A stretch of DNA of 64,000 nt, taken from Citrobacter enshiensis. Its GTDB lineage: Bacteria > Pseudomonadota > Gammaproteobacteria > Enterobacterales > Enterobacteriaceae. Within the stretch, counting starts at the first letter, position 1. Each line of letters begins with the position of its first letter. The position numbers were made by a program, and so were the translations under genes. Positions 29,675-38,681 of the stretch are shown one piece after another. The stretch covers positions 3,410,001 to 3,474,000 of the forward strand of contig NZ_CP119862.1 of assembly GCF_029338175.1 (NCBI RefSeq), read 5' to 3'. The notes beneath the pieces were generated by a model. It had not been told where the DNA came from. It made no database searches and was given only the letters and a program-made list of their open reading frames with translations.

Positions 29675-29970
29675 TAGCCGGAGGGCTCCCCCCTCCAATC
29701 CTGCACCTGCAATTTCGTCAGGGTTTTCTCAAGCCCCTGCCACTGAATAGGTTCAGGCGGCGTGACAATCACCTCGCTGGTCCACTTTTGCGGCAGGAGA
29801 AAAGAGATCAGTAACCCGATACACGCAAAAGCAACAACGACAGCAACAATTCGATTTTTCGCACGCCATAAAACATCAATGAGGTTTAAAAAATCAATCT
29901 CATTACCGGTTGCCGATGCGGGTTGCCAGGCAGTAAATTCCGATTTTTTTCTTGAAAAACAAAAACCCAT
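29572..29970 (-). pseudogene. fepE: fepE remnant (truncated LPS O-chain length regulator)
   Basis: Only about 55 to 60 residues resemble FepE: NEIDFLNLIDVLWRAKNRIVAV and the membrane helix followed by LPQKWTSEVIVTPPEPIQWQGLEKTLTKLQV. Intact FepE is about 377 residues and controls very long O-antigen chains. After this point (about 29720) the family sequence stops and the frame runs on into the opposite strand of the end of fepC. The first 20 residues (MGFCFSRKK...) also differ from FepE and overlap the entF terminator. The gene is best seen as a deletion remnant lacking the periplasmic domain and second helix. Confidence 0.85.
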
Positions 29971-29995
29971 AATAATTGGCTCTCATTATGGGTTT
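29951..29995 (-). terminator. intrinsic terminator of fes-ybdZ-entF
   Basis: An 11-base-pair stem (29963-29973 with 29985-29995) and an 11-base loop are followed on the minus strand by TTTTTGTTTTTC. It lies 38 bases beyond the entF stop and overlaps the apparent start of the fepE remnant, so the remnant is probably poorly expressed. Confidence 0.85.
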
Positions 29996-30033
29996 GCAAA
30001 AGATATTATCTGAAAGCGTCCAGAAAACGTCCG

Positions 30034-33000
30034 TTATTTGCTAAGTAGCTCACGGATTATTGGCCCAATATTCTCAAACGCGGACGGCGAAATAATATCG
30101 ACATGTGCGCAGTCCTGACGGTAAATATCCAGTCCCGCTATCCACGGAGCCCAGCTCCGCTCAGGGCTAACGCCTTCTGGCAGCGTCCGTTGAGCCACAA
30201 AGAGTGTAGCCCGGCCATCAAACGGTACGCTATGCGCCGTGGTGAGCAAACGTACCGCATCCGCATAATTTCCCTCTATGGCCGAAAACAACGCCTCGCT
30301 TGTATGCCCACGCTGAGCAGACAGAAACGCTTCCCGCTCGCGGTCGATCTCTGCCAGCACTTCCGGATCTAATCCGTTGGCCTCTTTCTCCTGCCAGTTT
30401 TGCGTTTCTGGCGGCCAGGTATCCAGCAGACCGAGGAACGCGACGTTTTCCCCCCGGGCGCGTAAGCGCGCAGCGATTCCCTGCGCCAGCGTCCCTCCCA
30501 GAGAATACCCCAGTAAATAGTACGGACCATGTGGCTGCTGTTTCAGCAGCGTCGCCAGATGATGCTCACAGATCTCATCAAGGTTCGCCGCCGTCTGCAT
30601 TGGACCATGGGGTCGTGGCGACTGAATCCCCATGATTGACCACTGCGGCGCGAGGTAGCGCGCCAGGACGCTAAACTGCCAGGCAAAACCGGAAGCCGGA
30701 TGGAAACAAAACAGCGTCGGCCCATCGCTTTCGCGCAGCGGCAACAGCGCTTCAAATCCCAGTCGCCGGGAGTGCTCGTCTTCAACGGTATCCAGCAGCG
30801 CACTCAGTTGTGCGACGGTGGACGCCACCATAATCTGACCCGGCGTGACCTGGCGCGCGAATGTCTGACTCAACTGCGCGGCCAGTTTCATCGCCAACAA
30901 TGAGTGCCCCCCCAGCGCGAAGAAATCGGCTTCCACATCGTTGACCTCGCATCCCAGCATTTGAGCAAAGGCACTAGCGATTGTCATTTCCGTTCCGGGA
31001 AGCGGCGCACGCCCTTGCGTACGTTGTGTCACCTGCGGCATCGGCAATGCTTTGCGATCCAGTTTTCCGTTGGCGCTCAGCGGCAGTTCCGCCAGCTGAA
31101 GCAGTACGACCGGAACCATATGCTGCGGAAGTTTTTCACGTAGACGCTCTTGCAGCGCGGTCACATCCAGCGGTAAACCAGAACGTGATACCAGATATCC
31201 CACCAGTTGCCGGGCATCACCGCCCGTCGCCGCCGCCTGATTAAACACACAGGCATGGGCGACGGCATGCTCGACATCCGGCAGCATTTGCATCACACGG
31301 TCGATTTCCCCCAGTTCAATACGCTGACCCCGGATCTTAAGCTGATCGTCACTGCGCCCCAGATACTCTACAGCGCCAGAGGTGAGCCAGCGCGCCACAT
31401 CACCGGTGCGGTACATCCGTTCACCCGGGGCAAACGGATCGGCAATAAAACGACTTGCCGTTAAATCCGCCCTTCCCAGATAACCTTGCGCCAGTTGGAT
31501 GCCGGTCAAATACAAATCCCCCGCCGTTCCCGGAGGCACCGGGCGCATCATGGCATCGAGGATCCGCAGGCCGGTATTCCAGACCGGATAACCGATCGGC
31601 ACGCTACTTCCGGTCACCGCGGCAAGTTCATCGCCACAGGCCGGATACCAACTGACGTCCACTGCCGCTTCCGTGGGCCCATACAAATTATGCAGCGGTG
31701 CGCCAGTCAGTTGTTGCCACTCGCGACACAGGTCGCTGGGCAGAGCCTCTCCGCTGCAAAAAACACGCTGTAACGAGGCACAACGTTTGCGGGCGGTTTC
31801 AGACGTCAGCGAGGCGACAAAAGCCGCCAGCATTGACGGTACAAAATGGGTGGTGGTCACGCCGTAGCGTGCAAAGAAATGCTGCATCGCCAGCGGATCG
31901 CGATGCGCCTCCGGCTCCGCCATCACCAGCCTGGCGCCGACAATAAACGGCCAGAAAAACTCCCACACCGAAACGTCGAAACTGCAGGGCGTTTTTTGCG
32001 CCACCACATCGTTCGCCGTCAGCGAATAGTGATCCTGCATCCACAGCAAACGGTTCACGATAGCCGTTTGCCCCACCATCACCCCTTTCGGTCTTCCCGT
32101 CGAACCCGAGGTGAAAATGATATACGCCGTATGGTGTGGCTGAGACAGTGCTAACGGCGCGGTGCCGCCAGCCGCCAGCGGCTCGCTGTAGCACAGACTT
32201 TCCAGACCTGGAATACCGCTAAACCGGGCCCGTTGCTCATCGGTGGTAATCAACAGTTTCGGCTGTGCGTCTTCCAGCATCATTCGCAGTCGATCGTCCG
32301 GATATCCCGTATCCAGCGGTAGCCAGGCGGCGCCAGCTTCGACAATGCCATGCAACGCTAACGTCAGGAACACCGAGCGCGGCAACGCCACCGCCACACT
32401 GTCCCCCGGCTTCACCCCACGTTCACGCAGTAAATTCGCGAGCGCTACCACCTGTTCACGCATTTCACGATAGCTGAATTGATAGCGCGTATCTGCCAGC
32501 GCAGGGGCATCCGGCGTTTTACATGCCTGTTCCGCCACCAGCGCGCTGAGCGTGGTCGACGGGATATTCACCGCCGTCGCATTCACCTTCGCAAGCTGTT
32601 CATACTCGGCAGGCAACAGCATGTCGGCATCGCCACAGCGCAGCGAAGGATTCGCCGCAAACTGGTTGATCAGCGCCATCAGACGCGAAGCGTGCTGAAC
32701 TAAGGATGCCTCCTCATAGCGCTGTTTGTTGGCGAGGATTTCAATACTCAGACCGCCCTCTTCATCAGGGAATAGCGCCAGTTCCAGATCGTTAACCGGT
32801 CCCGTCGCCAGCGTGTGGGTAATAGCCTGAACGCCAGGAATATCCAGCTGATAGTCAAATACTTTCACGTTCAGGACGGGGCCGAATAACGGTTCGCCGC
32901 CTGCCGCGCGTCCGCTGTCGCGGACAATCTGTTCGGCGTCATAACGTTGATGGCGACGCATTTTTTTCAGTTGTCCGGCAAGACGCGTCGCCAGTTCCGC

Positions 33001-33918
33001 AAGCGTTTCTGCCGCCCTGATGTTCACACCCAGCGGCAGAACATTCAGCACCGGGCCCGTCGCGGTCAACGCTGCCGACCCCATCCGCCGCATAAAGATA
33101 AAGCCGGCGGTATAATCAGGGCGTCCACATATGCGCCCCAGCCATAGCGACACCAGCGCCAGCGCGAGATCTGCGCGCTGTACATGGGGCATACGGGCTG
33201 CCAGTTGGCGGAACATGCCTTCAGACGCGTTCAATTTCATGCGCAGAACATCAGCGCTGGCGGCACCGCCAGACAAGGGGGCGGAAGAGAGCGATGCGGG
33301 AGGTGGTAACTGAGTGCGCTGTTGCGACCAAAATGCCCCATCACGTTGATACGCTTCACTGTCACGGTAGCGTTGATACTCTTCCACGACCTCGGCAAAG
33401 GGGGTAAACGGGGAGTCCGGCGTCGGTTCTCCCCGTTGCCATGCGCGGTAAACGGCGGCGATCTGCCGGGTAATGGCAGGGAAACTAAAGCCATCCACCA
33501 GCAAATGGTGATAACGTTGATACCAGTACCAGCGAGTGTCAGCCACCTGAATCAACAGGTGCAGGGCAAGCGGTTTTCCGCCATCGGCCCGCAGATTTTG
33601 CCCGAGATCGGCGTGCATCACCGCCAGCGCGGCGGCGACGGGCGCCGATTCACCGCGCAGGTCGATAATCTCCGGTTCGGCAATCGGTAACTGTGGATCA
33701 ACCCATTGCCAGATGTCTCCGTTATCTTCCGTAAACCGCAAACGCAGTGTATCTGCCTGTTTCATCCCCGCGACGACGGCTTTCGCCAGTAAAGGCGCAT
33801 CCAGCTCGCCGTGCAGTTCCACGTAATGCGCCACACTCCAGGCGGAAGGCAGAGATGAGAGTTTTTCCGCCATCCAGATCCCCGGCTGCGCGGCGACCAA
33901 AGGTAAACGTTGGGTCAT
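30034..33918 (-). CDS. entF: enterobactin synthase component F (NRPS)
   Basis: EntF is the 1,294-residue nonribosomal peptide synthetase that activates L-serine, couples it to dihydroxybenzoate and cyclises three units into enterobactin. Domains in order are condensation (about 1-430, HHLLVDG near 138), adenylation (about 460-960, FTSGSTGRPKG and NGKLDRKALP at the end), carrier (about 970-1045, FFALGGHSLLAMK with the pantetheine serine) and thioesterase (about 1060-1294, GYSLGGT serine and CAHVDIISP histidine). The frame is open to 34044, but the ATG at 33918 overlaps the ybdZ stop as ATGA and gives the family start MTQRLPLVAAQPG. Confidence 0.97.
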   Translation of the reverse strand: MTQRLPLVAAQPGIWMAEKLSSLPSAWSVAHYVELHGELDAPLLAKAVVAGMKQADTLRLRFTEDNGDIWQWVDPQLPIAEPEIIDLRGESAPVAAALAVMHADLGQNLRADGGKPLALHLLIQVADTRWYWYQRYHHLLVDGFSFPAITRQIAAVYRAWQRGEPTPDSPFTPFAEVVEEYQRYRDSEAYQRDGAFWSQQRTQLPPPASLSSAPLSGGAASADVLRMKLNASEGMFRQLAARMPHVQRADLALALVSLWLGRICGRPDYTAGFIFMRRMGSAALTATGPVLNVLPLGVNIRAAETLAELATRLAGQLKKMRRHQRYDAEQIVRDSGRAAGGEPLFGPVLNVKVFDYQLDIPGVQAITHTLATGPVNDLELALFPDEEGGLSIEILANKQRYEEASLVQHASRLMALINQFAANPSLRCGDADMLLPAEYEQLAKVNATAVNIPSTTLSALVAEQACKTPDAPALADTRYQFSYREMREQVVALANLLRERGVKPGDSVAVALPRSVFLTLALHGIVEAGAAWLPLDTGYPDDRLRMMLEDAQPKLLITTDEQRARFSGIPGLESLCYSEPLAAGGTAPLALSQPHHTAYIIFTSGSTGRPKGVMVGQTAIVNRLLWMQDHYSLTANDVVAQKTPCSFDVSVWEFFWPFIVGARLVMAEPEAHRDPLAMQHFFARYGVTTTHFVPSMLAAFVASLTSETARKRCASLQRVFCSGEALPSDLCREWQQLTGAPLHNLYGPTEAAVDVSWYPACGDELAAVTGSSVPIGYPVWNTGLRILDAMMRPVPPGTAGDLYLTGIQLAQGYLGRADLTASRFIADPFAPGERMYRTGDVARWLTSGAVEYLGRSDDQLKIRGQRIELGEIDRVMQMLPDVEHAVAHACVFNQAAATGGDARQLVGYLVSRSGLPLDVTALQERLREKLPQHMVPVVLLQLAELPLSANGKLDRKALPMPQVTQRTQGRAPLPGTEMTIASAFAQMLGCEVNDVEADFFALGGHSLLAMKLAAQLSQTFARQVTPGQIMVASTVAQLSALLDTVEDEHSRRLGFEALLPLRESDGPTLFCFHPASGFAWQFSVLARYLAPQWSIMGIQSPRPHGPMQTAANLDEICEHHLATLLKQQPHGPYYLLGYSLGGTLAQGIAARLRARGENVAFLGLLDTWPPETQNWQEKEANGLDPEVLAEIDREREAFLSAQRGHTSEALFSAIEGNYADAVRLLTTAHSVPFDGRATLFVAQRTLPEGVSPERSWAPWIAGLDIYRQDCAHVDIISPSAFENIGPIIRELLSK

Positions 33919-34133
33919 TGTGCCTCCTGCACATCGGCATAATGGGTGGGCGTCAATGTCGTCCAGTGGGTCGCCAGCCATTGTTGACAGGCTTCTTGTG
34001 ATTGCGGCTCGCACACCACCTGCCAACCCGCAGGCAGTGAACACTGCTGAGGCCAGAGACTAAACTGGCGCTGTGCATTTTGCAGAATGTAAAACTGTCC
34101 CTGCGGATTATCGAAGGGATTACTGAATTCCAT
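33915..34133 (-). CDS. ybdZ: MbtH-like protein YbdZ
   Basis: YbdZ binds the adenylation domain of EntF and is needed for its full activity. The 72-residue protein has the MbtH pattern: NPFDNPQG, SLWPQQCSLPAGW and the C-terminal tryptophans with THWTTLTPTHY. The ATG at 34133 gives the length of E. coli YbdZ; the frame is open to 34199 without a plausible reason to start there. It overlaps entF by four bases. Confidence 0.95.
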   Translation of the reverse strand: MEFSNPFDNPQGQFYILQNAQRQFSLWPQQCSLPAGWQVVCEPQSQEACQQWLATHWTTLTPTHYADVQEAQ

Positions 34134-34164
34134 ATTCAACTCCTGTCGTGGAAACTCGCCTGGC

Positions 34165-35403
34165 TCAGGCCTGATTGTTTTGATGCCCGTAGGGGTCAAT
34201 CAGCGGTTGCCATAACGTCATCAACCCCTGCATTAATCCGCCGCGCCAGCAAAGCGCATCGTGTCCGCCGTCAACCTGACGCCAGTACACCGACGGCTGC
34301 ACGTTATGCAGTTGGCGGTAAAGCGCCTGATTCGCCTCAAAAATAACCGGTTCTCTGATGCCTGCTTCCAGCACAATTCGCAATCCCTGTGCCGAAACGG
34401 TGCCCGTCTTCAATTGCTCAGTAACGATCCCTTCCTGGTGCGCGCCGCGATGCGGCCACCAGTAAGATCCCGATTGACTCAACACACAGCCAAATCGCTC
34501 AGGCCAGTGCAGTCCTGCGTACAGCGACGAAAGTCCACCAAAACTTTGTCCGGCAACGATCGTCTGCTCCGGTCGATCGCTAAAGGGCGCGACGGACTGC
34601 ACTTGCGGCAATAACTCCTGCTGCACCGCCAGCCAGAAGTCGGCGTTGCACGGCAATTCCCGGCTACGGTGAGTGGTGTCGATGGCATCGATAAGCAGAT
34701 AAACCGCGGCAGGAAGCTGCTGTCGGGACGTGAGCGAGGTGAGCGCGGGCCAGACGGGCATACTCTGCGCCCAAAACTGCCCGTCCAGCAGAATCGCCAG
34801 CGGACGTTTCTCCCCGGAATTTTTCCCGGTGGTGAACACCCACACACGTCGGGTGTTGCCCAGACGTTCGCTACGCCACTGCAAACAACGTGGGGGAGAA
34901 TCCGGCTTTTCAGGGTGATCCCATCCAGGCTGTGCTGGTGCATCGGGCATTTCAAGCGCCGAAACGGCATGCCCCCTCCCCCCGGTCCAACTGACGGGGT
35001 TGAGAGGATCGGCAATCGCCTGCGGTAAAAGTTGTCGCCATCCTTCGCGAAGCGCCGTACGGTCAGGCGCTTCACCGGCTACCAATGGGGTAAAAATATC
35101 GTCGCGCGCAGACGGGATAAAACAGTAACTGCCCCGCCAGTGGGCGCTGAGATCCGTGCTCCACTGCCAGACATCCGTCCCGGCAATGCGCTGCATTGAC
35201 TGCGGAATGGCATTTTGATGATGATCGGTGACACCCGTGATGTAGACCCATACACGGCGTATCGGGGAGTGGTTTTCTGTTCCCTGCGGGTCGCGCCACC
35301 AGAAAGTGACCCGGCAATCACCGTTTTCCGTACGTACCCATTCAGGTCCATTTTTTGACTGCCACCAGCTATCACTTCCCACCGAAAACGCTGCCACCAA
35401 CAT
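34165..35403 (-). CDS. fes: enterochelin esterase Fes
   Basis: Fes hydrolyses ferric enterobactin in the cytoplasm to free the iron. The protein has an N-terminal beta domain (to about 170) and an alpha/beta hydrolase domain with the serine in GQSFGGLS and the histidine in VDGGHDALCW. The ATG at 35403 (412 residues) gives an N-terminus MLVAAFSVGSDSWW that parallels the E. coli start; an ATG at 35436 would add 11 residues and is also possible. ybdZ and entF follow on the same strand. About 30 residues at the start are variable compared with E. coli. Confidence 0.93.
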   Translation of the reverse strand: MLVAAFSVGSDSWWQSKNGPEWVRTENGDCRVTFWWRDPQGTENHSPIRRVWVYITGVTDHHQNAIPQSMQRIAGTDVWQWSTDLSAHWRGSYCFIPSARDDIFTPLVAGEAPDRTALREGWRQLLPQAIADPLNPVSWTGGRGHAVSALEMPDAPAQPGWDHPEKPDSPPRCLQWRSERLGNTRRVWVFTTGKNSGEKRPLAILLDGQFWAQSMPVWPALTSLTSRQQLPAAVYLLIDAIDTTHRSRELPCNADFWLAVQQELLPQVQSVAPFSDRPEQTIVAGQSFGGLSSLYAGLHWPERFGCVLSQSGSYWWPHRGAHQEGIVTEQLKTGTVSAQGLRIVLEAGIREPVIFEANQALYRQLHNVQPSVYWRQVDGGHDALCWRGGLMQGLMTLWQPLIDPYGHQNNQA

Positions 35404-35450
35404 AACCCCATGTTTATTGTGCAATTTTTCATTCATCGCTGAAATATATT

Positions 35451-35485
35451 GATAATATTATTGATAACTATTTGCATTTGCAATA
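35451..35485. promoter_or_regulatory. Fur-binding region between fes and fepA
   Basis: GATAAT (35451) and GATAAC (35463) repeat with 12-base spacing, followed by TATTTGCATTTGC. This is the overlapping-hexamer form of a Fur operator. It lies just upstream of fes and about 170 bases upstream of fepA; Fur control of this pair is known in E. coli. Confidence 0.7.
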
Positions 35486-35654
35486 GCGTATTGTCGCGCT
35501 GTGGGAAGCGCGAACAGTATTTCACCACTTATAAACGCTCTGGCACTGCGTGCTTTTCTGGAATGGAGGGTCTTCGCAGAGGCGGGCGACATCAGGCTAA
35601 CTCCCCTTTACCGGGCGACGTTGGCACACGTGGCTAAAAAAAGCAGGACATACA

Positions 35655-37928
35655 ATGAACAAGAAGATTCATTCCCTGGCCTTACTGGTCAATTTAGGGA
35701 TTTATGGGGTAGCGCTGCCCGCACTGGCAGAAGAGACAGCAGACACCTCTGCCGTCGCCAATGAAGACACCATCGTGGTGACCGCCGCCCAACAGAACTT
35801 ACAGGCACCGGGCGTTTCCACCATCACCGCGGACGAAATCCGCAAAAATCCTCCCGCCCGCGATGTGTCGGAAATCATCCGCACCATGCCTGGCGTCAAC
35901 CTGACGGGTAACTCCACCAGTGGTCAGCGCGGGAACAATCGTCAAATTGATATTCGCGGGATGGGCCCGGAAAATACCCTGATCCTGATTGACGGCAAGC
36001 CGGTCACCAGCCGTAACTCCGTGCGCCTTGGCTGGCGCGGTGAACGTGATACCCGTGGTGATACCTCATGGGTGCCGCCGGAGATGATTGAGCGTATCGA
36101 AGTGCTGCGCGGTCCTGCCGCAGCCCGTTACGGTAATGGCGCCGCCGGTGGCGTGGTGAACATCATCACCAAAAAGGGCAGCAGCGAGTGGCACGGTTCG
36201 TGGAACACCTATTTCAACGCGCCGGAACATAAAGAAGAAGGTTCAACCAAACGCACCAACTTTAGCCTGAACGGCCCGCTGGGCGGGGATTTCAGTTTCC
36301 GTCTGTTCGGTAATCTCGACAAAACGCAGGCCGATGCGCGTGACATCAACCAGGGCCATCAATCGGAACGTACTGGCAGCTATGCCGACACGTTGCCTGC
36401 GGGTCGTGAAGGGGTGATCAATAAAGATATCAATGGTGTTGTACGCTGGGATTTCGCCCCGCTCCAGTCTCTGGAATTCGAAGCCGGTTACAACCGCCAG
36501 GGCAACCTCTACGCCGGTGATACGCAGAACACCAACACCAACCAGCTCGTGAAAGATAACTACGGGGAGGAAACGAACCGTCTGTATCGCCAGAACTACG
36601 CCCTGACCTGGAACGGCGGCTGGGATAACGGCGTTACCACCAGCAACTGGGTGCAGTATGAACATACCCGTAACTCCCGCACTCCTGAAGGTTTAGCGGG
36701 GGGGACTGAAGGGATCTTTGACCCGAAAGCATCGCAGAAATATGTCGATGCCGATCTGAACGACGTGACGCTGCACAGCGAAGTGAGCATTCCGTTCGAT
36801 CTCTTCGTGAATCAGAACCTGACGGTGGGTACCGAATGGGCCCAACAGCGCATGAAGGATATGCTCTCCAACTCGCAAACCTTTATGGGCGGCGATATTC
36901 CGGGATCGTCCAGTACTGACCGCAGCCCGTACTCCAAAGCAGAGATTTTCTCGCTGTTTGCCGAAAACAACATGGAGCTGACCGACAGCACCATGCTAAC
37001 GCCGGGCCTGCGTTTCGATCATCACAGCATTGTCGGCGACAACTGGAGCCCGTCCCTGAACCTGTCGCAAGGTCTGGGCGATGACTTCACCCTGAAGATG
37101 GGGATCGCGCGCGCCTACAAAGCGCCAAGCCTGTACCAGACTAACCCGAACTATATTCTGTACAGTAAAGGTCAGGGTTGTTATGCCACGGGGGCTGCCA
37201 CCGGCATCGGTTGCTATATGATGGGCAACGATGACCTGAAAGCTGAAACCAGCATCAACAAAGAGATTGGCCTGGAATTCAAGCGTGACGGTTGGCTGGC
37301 TGGCGTGACCTGGTTCCGTAACGATTATCGCAACAAGATAGAAGCCGGTACGACACCGCTCAGCAGAACATCCATCACCAACAAAGGAAAAACCACCTAC
37401 ACCGATATCTACCAGTGGGAAAACGTCCCGAAAGCGGTGGTCGAGGGGCTGGAGGGGACGTTGAACGTGCCGGTTAGCGAAACCGTTAACTGGACCAATA
37501 ACATCACTTACATGCTGCAGAGTAAGAATAAAGAAACCGGCGAACGCCTGTCGATTATTCCGGAGTACACGCTGAACTCGACCCTCAGCTGGCAGGTACG
37601 TCAGGATGTTTCTCTGCAATCAACGTTCACCTGGTACGGCAAACAAGAGCCGAAGAAATACGATTACCAGGGCAAACCGGTGACGGGTACGGATAAACAA
37701 TCCGTCAGTCCGTACAGCATTGTCGGCCTGAGCGCGACCTGGGACGTGACGAAAAACGTCAGTCTGACCAGCGGCGTGGATAACGTCTTTGATAAACGTC
37801 TGTGGCGTGAAGGTAATGCGCAGACCGTCAGCGATACTAAAACCGGTGATTTTATGGCAGGCGCCGGCGCGCACACCTATAACGAACCGGGTCGTACGTG
37901 GTTTATGAGCGTGAATACTCACTTCTGA
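35655..37928 (+). CDS. fepA: ferric enterobactin outer-membrane receptor FepA
   Basis: FepA is the TonB-dependent channel for ferric enterobactin and also serves colicins B and D. The 757-residue precursor has a signal peptide ending near residue 25 (ALA-EE), the TonB box DTIVVTA at about 38-44, the plug domain (about 50-175, with RGMGPENTLILIDGKPV) and a 22-strand barrel ending in the outer-membrane signature WFMSVNTHF. The 5' leader is about 170 bases beyond the Fur region. Confidence 0.97.
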   Translation: MNKKIHSLALLVNLGIYGVALPALAEETADTSAVANEDTIVVTAAQQNLQAPGVSTITADEIRKNPPARDVSEIIRTMPGVNLTGNSTSGQRGNNRQIDIRGMGPENTLILIDGKPVTSRNSVRLGWRGERDTRGDTSWVPPEMIERIEVLRGPAAARYGNGAAGGVVNIITKKGSSEWHGSWNTYFNAPEHKEEGSTKRTNFSLNGPLGGDFSFRLFGNLDKTQADARDINQGHQSERTGSYADTLPAGREGVINKDINGVVRWDFAPLQSLEFEAGYNRQGNLYAGDTQNTNTNQLVKDNYGEETNRLYRQNYALTWNGGWDNGVTTSNWVQYEHTRNSRTPEGLAGGTEGIFDPKASQKYVDADLNDVTLHSEVSIPFDLFVNQNLTVGTEWAQQRMKDMLSNSQTFMGGDIPGSSSTDRSPYSKAEIFSLFAENNMELTDSTMLTPGLRFDHHSIVGDNWSPSLNLSQGLGDDFTLKMGIARAYKAPSLYQTNPNYILYSKGQGCYATGAATGIGCYMMGNDDLKAETSINKEIGLEFKRDGWLAGVTWFRNDYRNKIEAGTTPLSRTSITNKGKTTYTDIYQWENVPKAVVEGLEGTLNVPVSETVNWTNNITYMLQSKNKETGERLSIIPEYTLNSTLSWQVRQDVSLQSTFTWYGKQEPKKYDYQGKPVTGTDKQSVSPYSIVGLSATWDVTKNVSLTSGVDNVFDKRLWREGNAQTVSDTKTGDFMAGAGAHTYNEPGRTWFMSVNTHF

Positions 37929-37937
37929 TGCTGATTC

Positions 37938-37961
37938 CCCCCTCTCCTTTTGGCGAGGGGG
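37938..37961 (+). terminator. hairpin between fepA and entD
   Basis: CCCCCTC pairs with GAGGGGG over a 10-base loop, followed by ATTT. The T run is too short for a strong terminator, so partial read-through into entD, which starts 48 bases after fepA, is likely. Confidence 0.5.
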
Positions 37962-37976
37962 ATTTCCTGAAAAACC

Positions 37977-38681
37977 ATGCTAACTCATCACTCAACCCTC
38001 TCTTTTGCCGGGCATACGCTGCACTGTATTGCGTTCGACCCTGACAGCTTCCATGAGCACGATCTCTTCTGGCTCCCGCATCACGCACAGTTACATGCTG
38101 CCGGACGAAAACGCAAAGCCGAGCATTTAGCCGGGCGCATCGCCGCCGTCCACGCGTTGCGTGATTACGGCAGTAAAACCGTTCCCGGTATCGGTGAACA
38201 GCGCCAGCCGTTATGGCCTGCGGGTTTATCGGGCAGTATCAGTCATTGTGCGACGACCGCACTGGCCGTTGTGTCGAGGCAGCCTGTGGGTGTGGATATA
38301 GAGGCGATTTTTACACCGCAGATGGCAGAAGAACTAAAAGGCAGCATAGTTGATAACGAGGAGCAGGAGATTTTACTCTCCAGCGCCCTGCCTTTTACGC
38401 TCGCCTTAACGCTGGCCTTTTCCGCCAAAGAGAGCCTGTATAAAGCGTTTTGTGGAAGGGTCAATCCCTTGCCGGGATTCGACAGCGCGAAAATCACTGC
38501 GATAAACGCAAGCCGTATTAGCTTGCGTTTAACCGCACTTTTTTCACCCAACGTCGTCGATCATGTCGTTAACGTCCAGTGGCAAACTTATGATGAATGC
38601 GTCATCACGTTATGCCAGCCGCGTCCTACATTCCAGGAAACAGGACCCCATTCCCCGGAGCTTCGCGATCCAGATGGATAA
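37977..38681 (+). CDS. entD: phosphopantetheinyl transferase EntD
   Basis: EntD primes the carrier domains of EntB and EntF with phosphopantetheine from CoA. The 234-residue protein has the Mg and CoA motifs GVDIE (D107, E109) and FSAKESLYK (K151, E152), plus the N-terminal KRKAEHLAGR. It is about 25 residues longer than E. coli EntD. The extra C-terminal tail, from about residue 215 on, is encoded where the gene overlaps the 3' end of betT on the other strand by 56 bases. Confidence 0.93.
   Translation: MLTHHSTLSFAGHTLHCIAFDPDSFHEHDLFWLPHHAQLHAAGRKRKAEHLAGRIAAVHALRDYGSKTVPGIGEQRQPLWPAGLSGSISHCATTALAVVSRQPVGVDIEAIFTPQMAEELKGSIVDNEEQEILLSSALPFTLALTLAFSAKESLYKAFCGRVNPLPGFDSAKITAINASRISLRLTALFSPNVVDHVVNVQWQTYDECVITLCQPRPTFQETGPHSPELRDPDG

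Noticed and set aside
29572-29970. fepE as an intact short gene
   Set aside because: The family protein is about 377 residues; the frame loses similarity after about 80 residues and runs into antisense of fepC.
35449-35637. 62-codon frame upstream of fepA as a leader peptide
   Set aside because: It begins inside the Fur operator, has no ribosome site and shows no recognisable composition.
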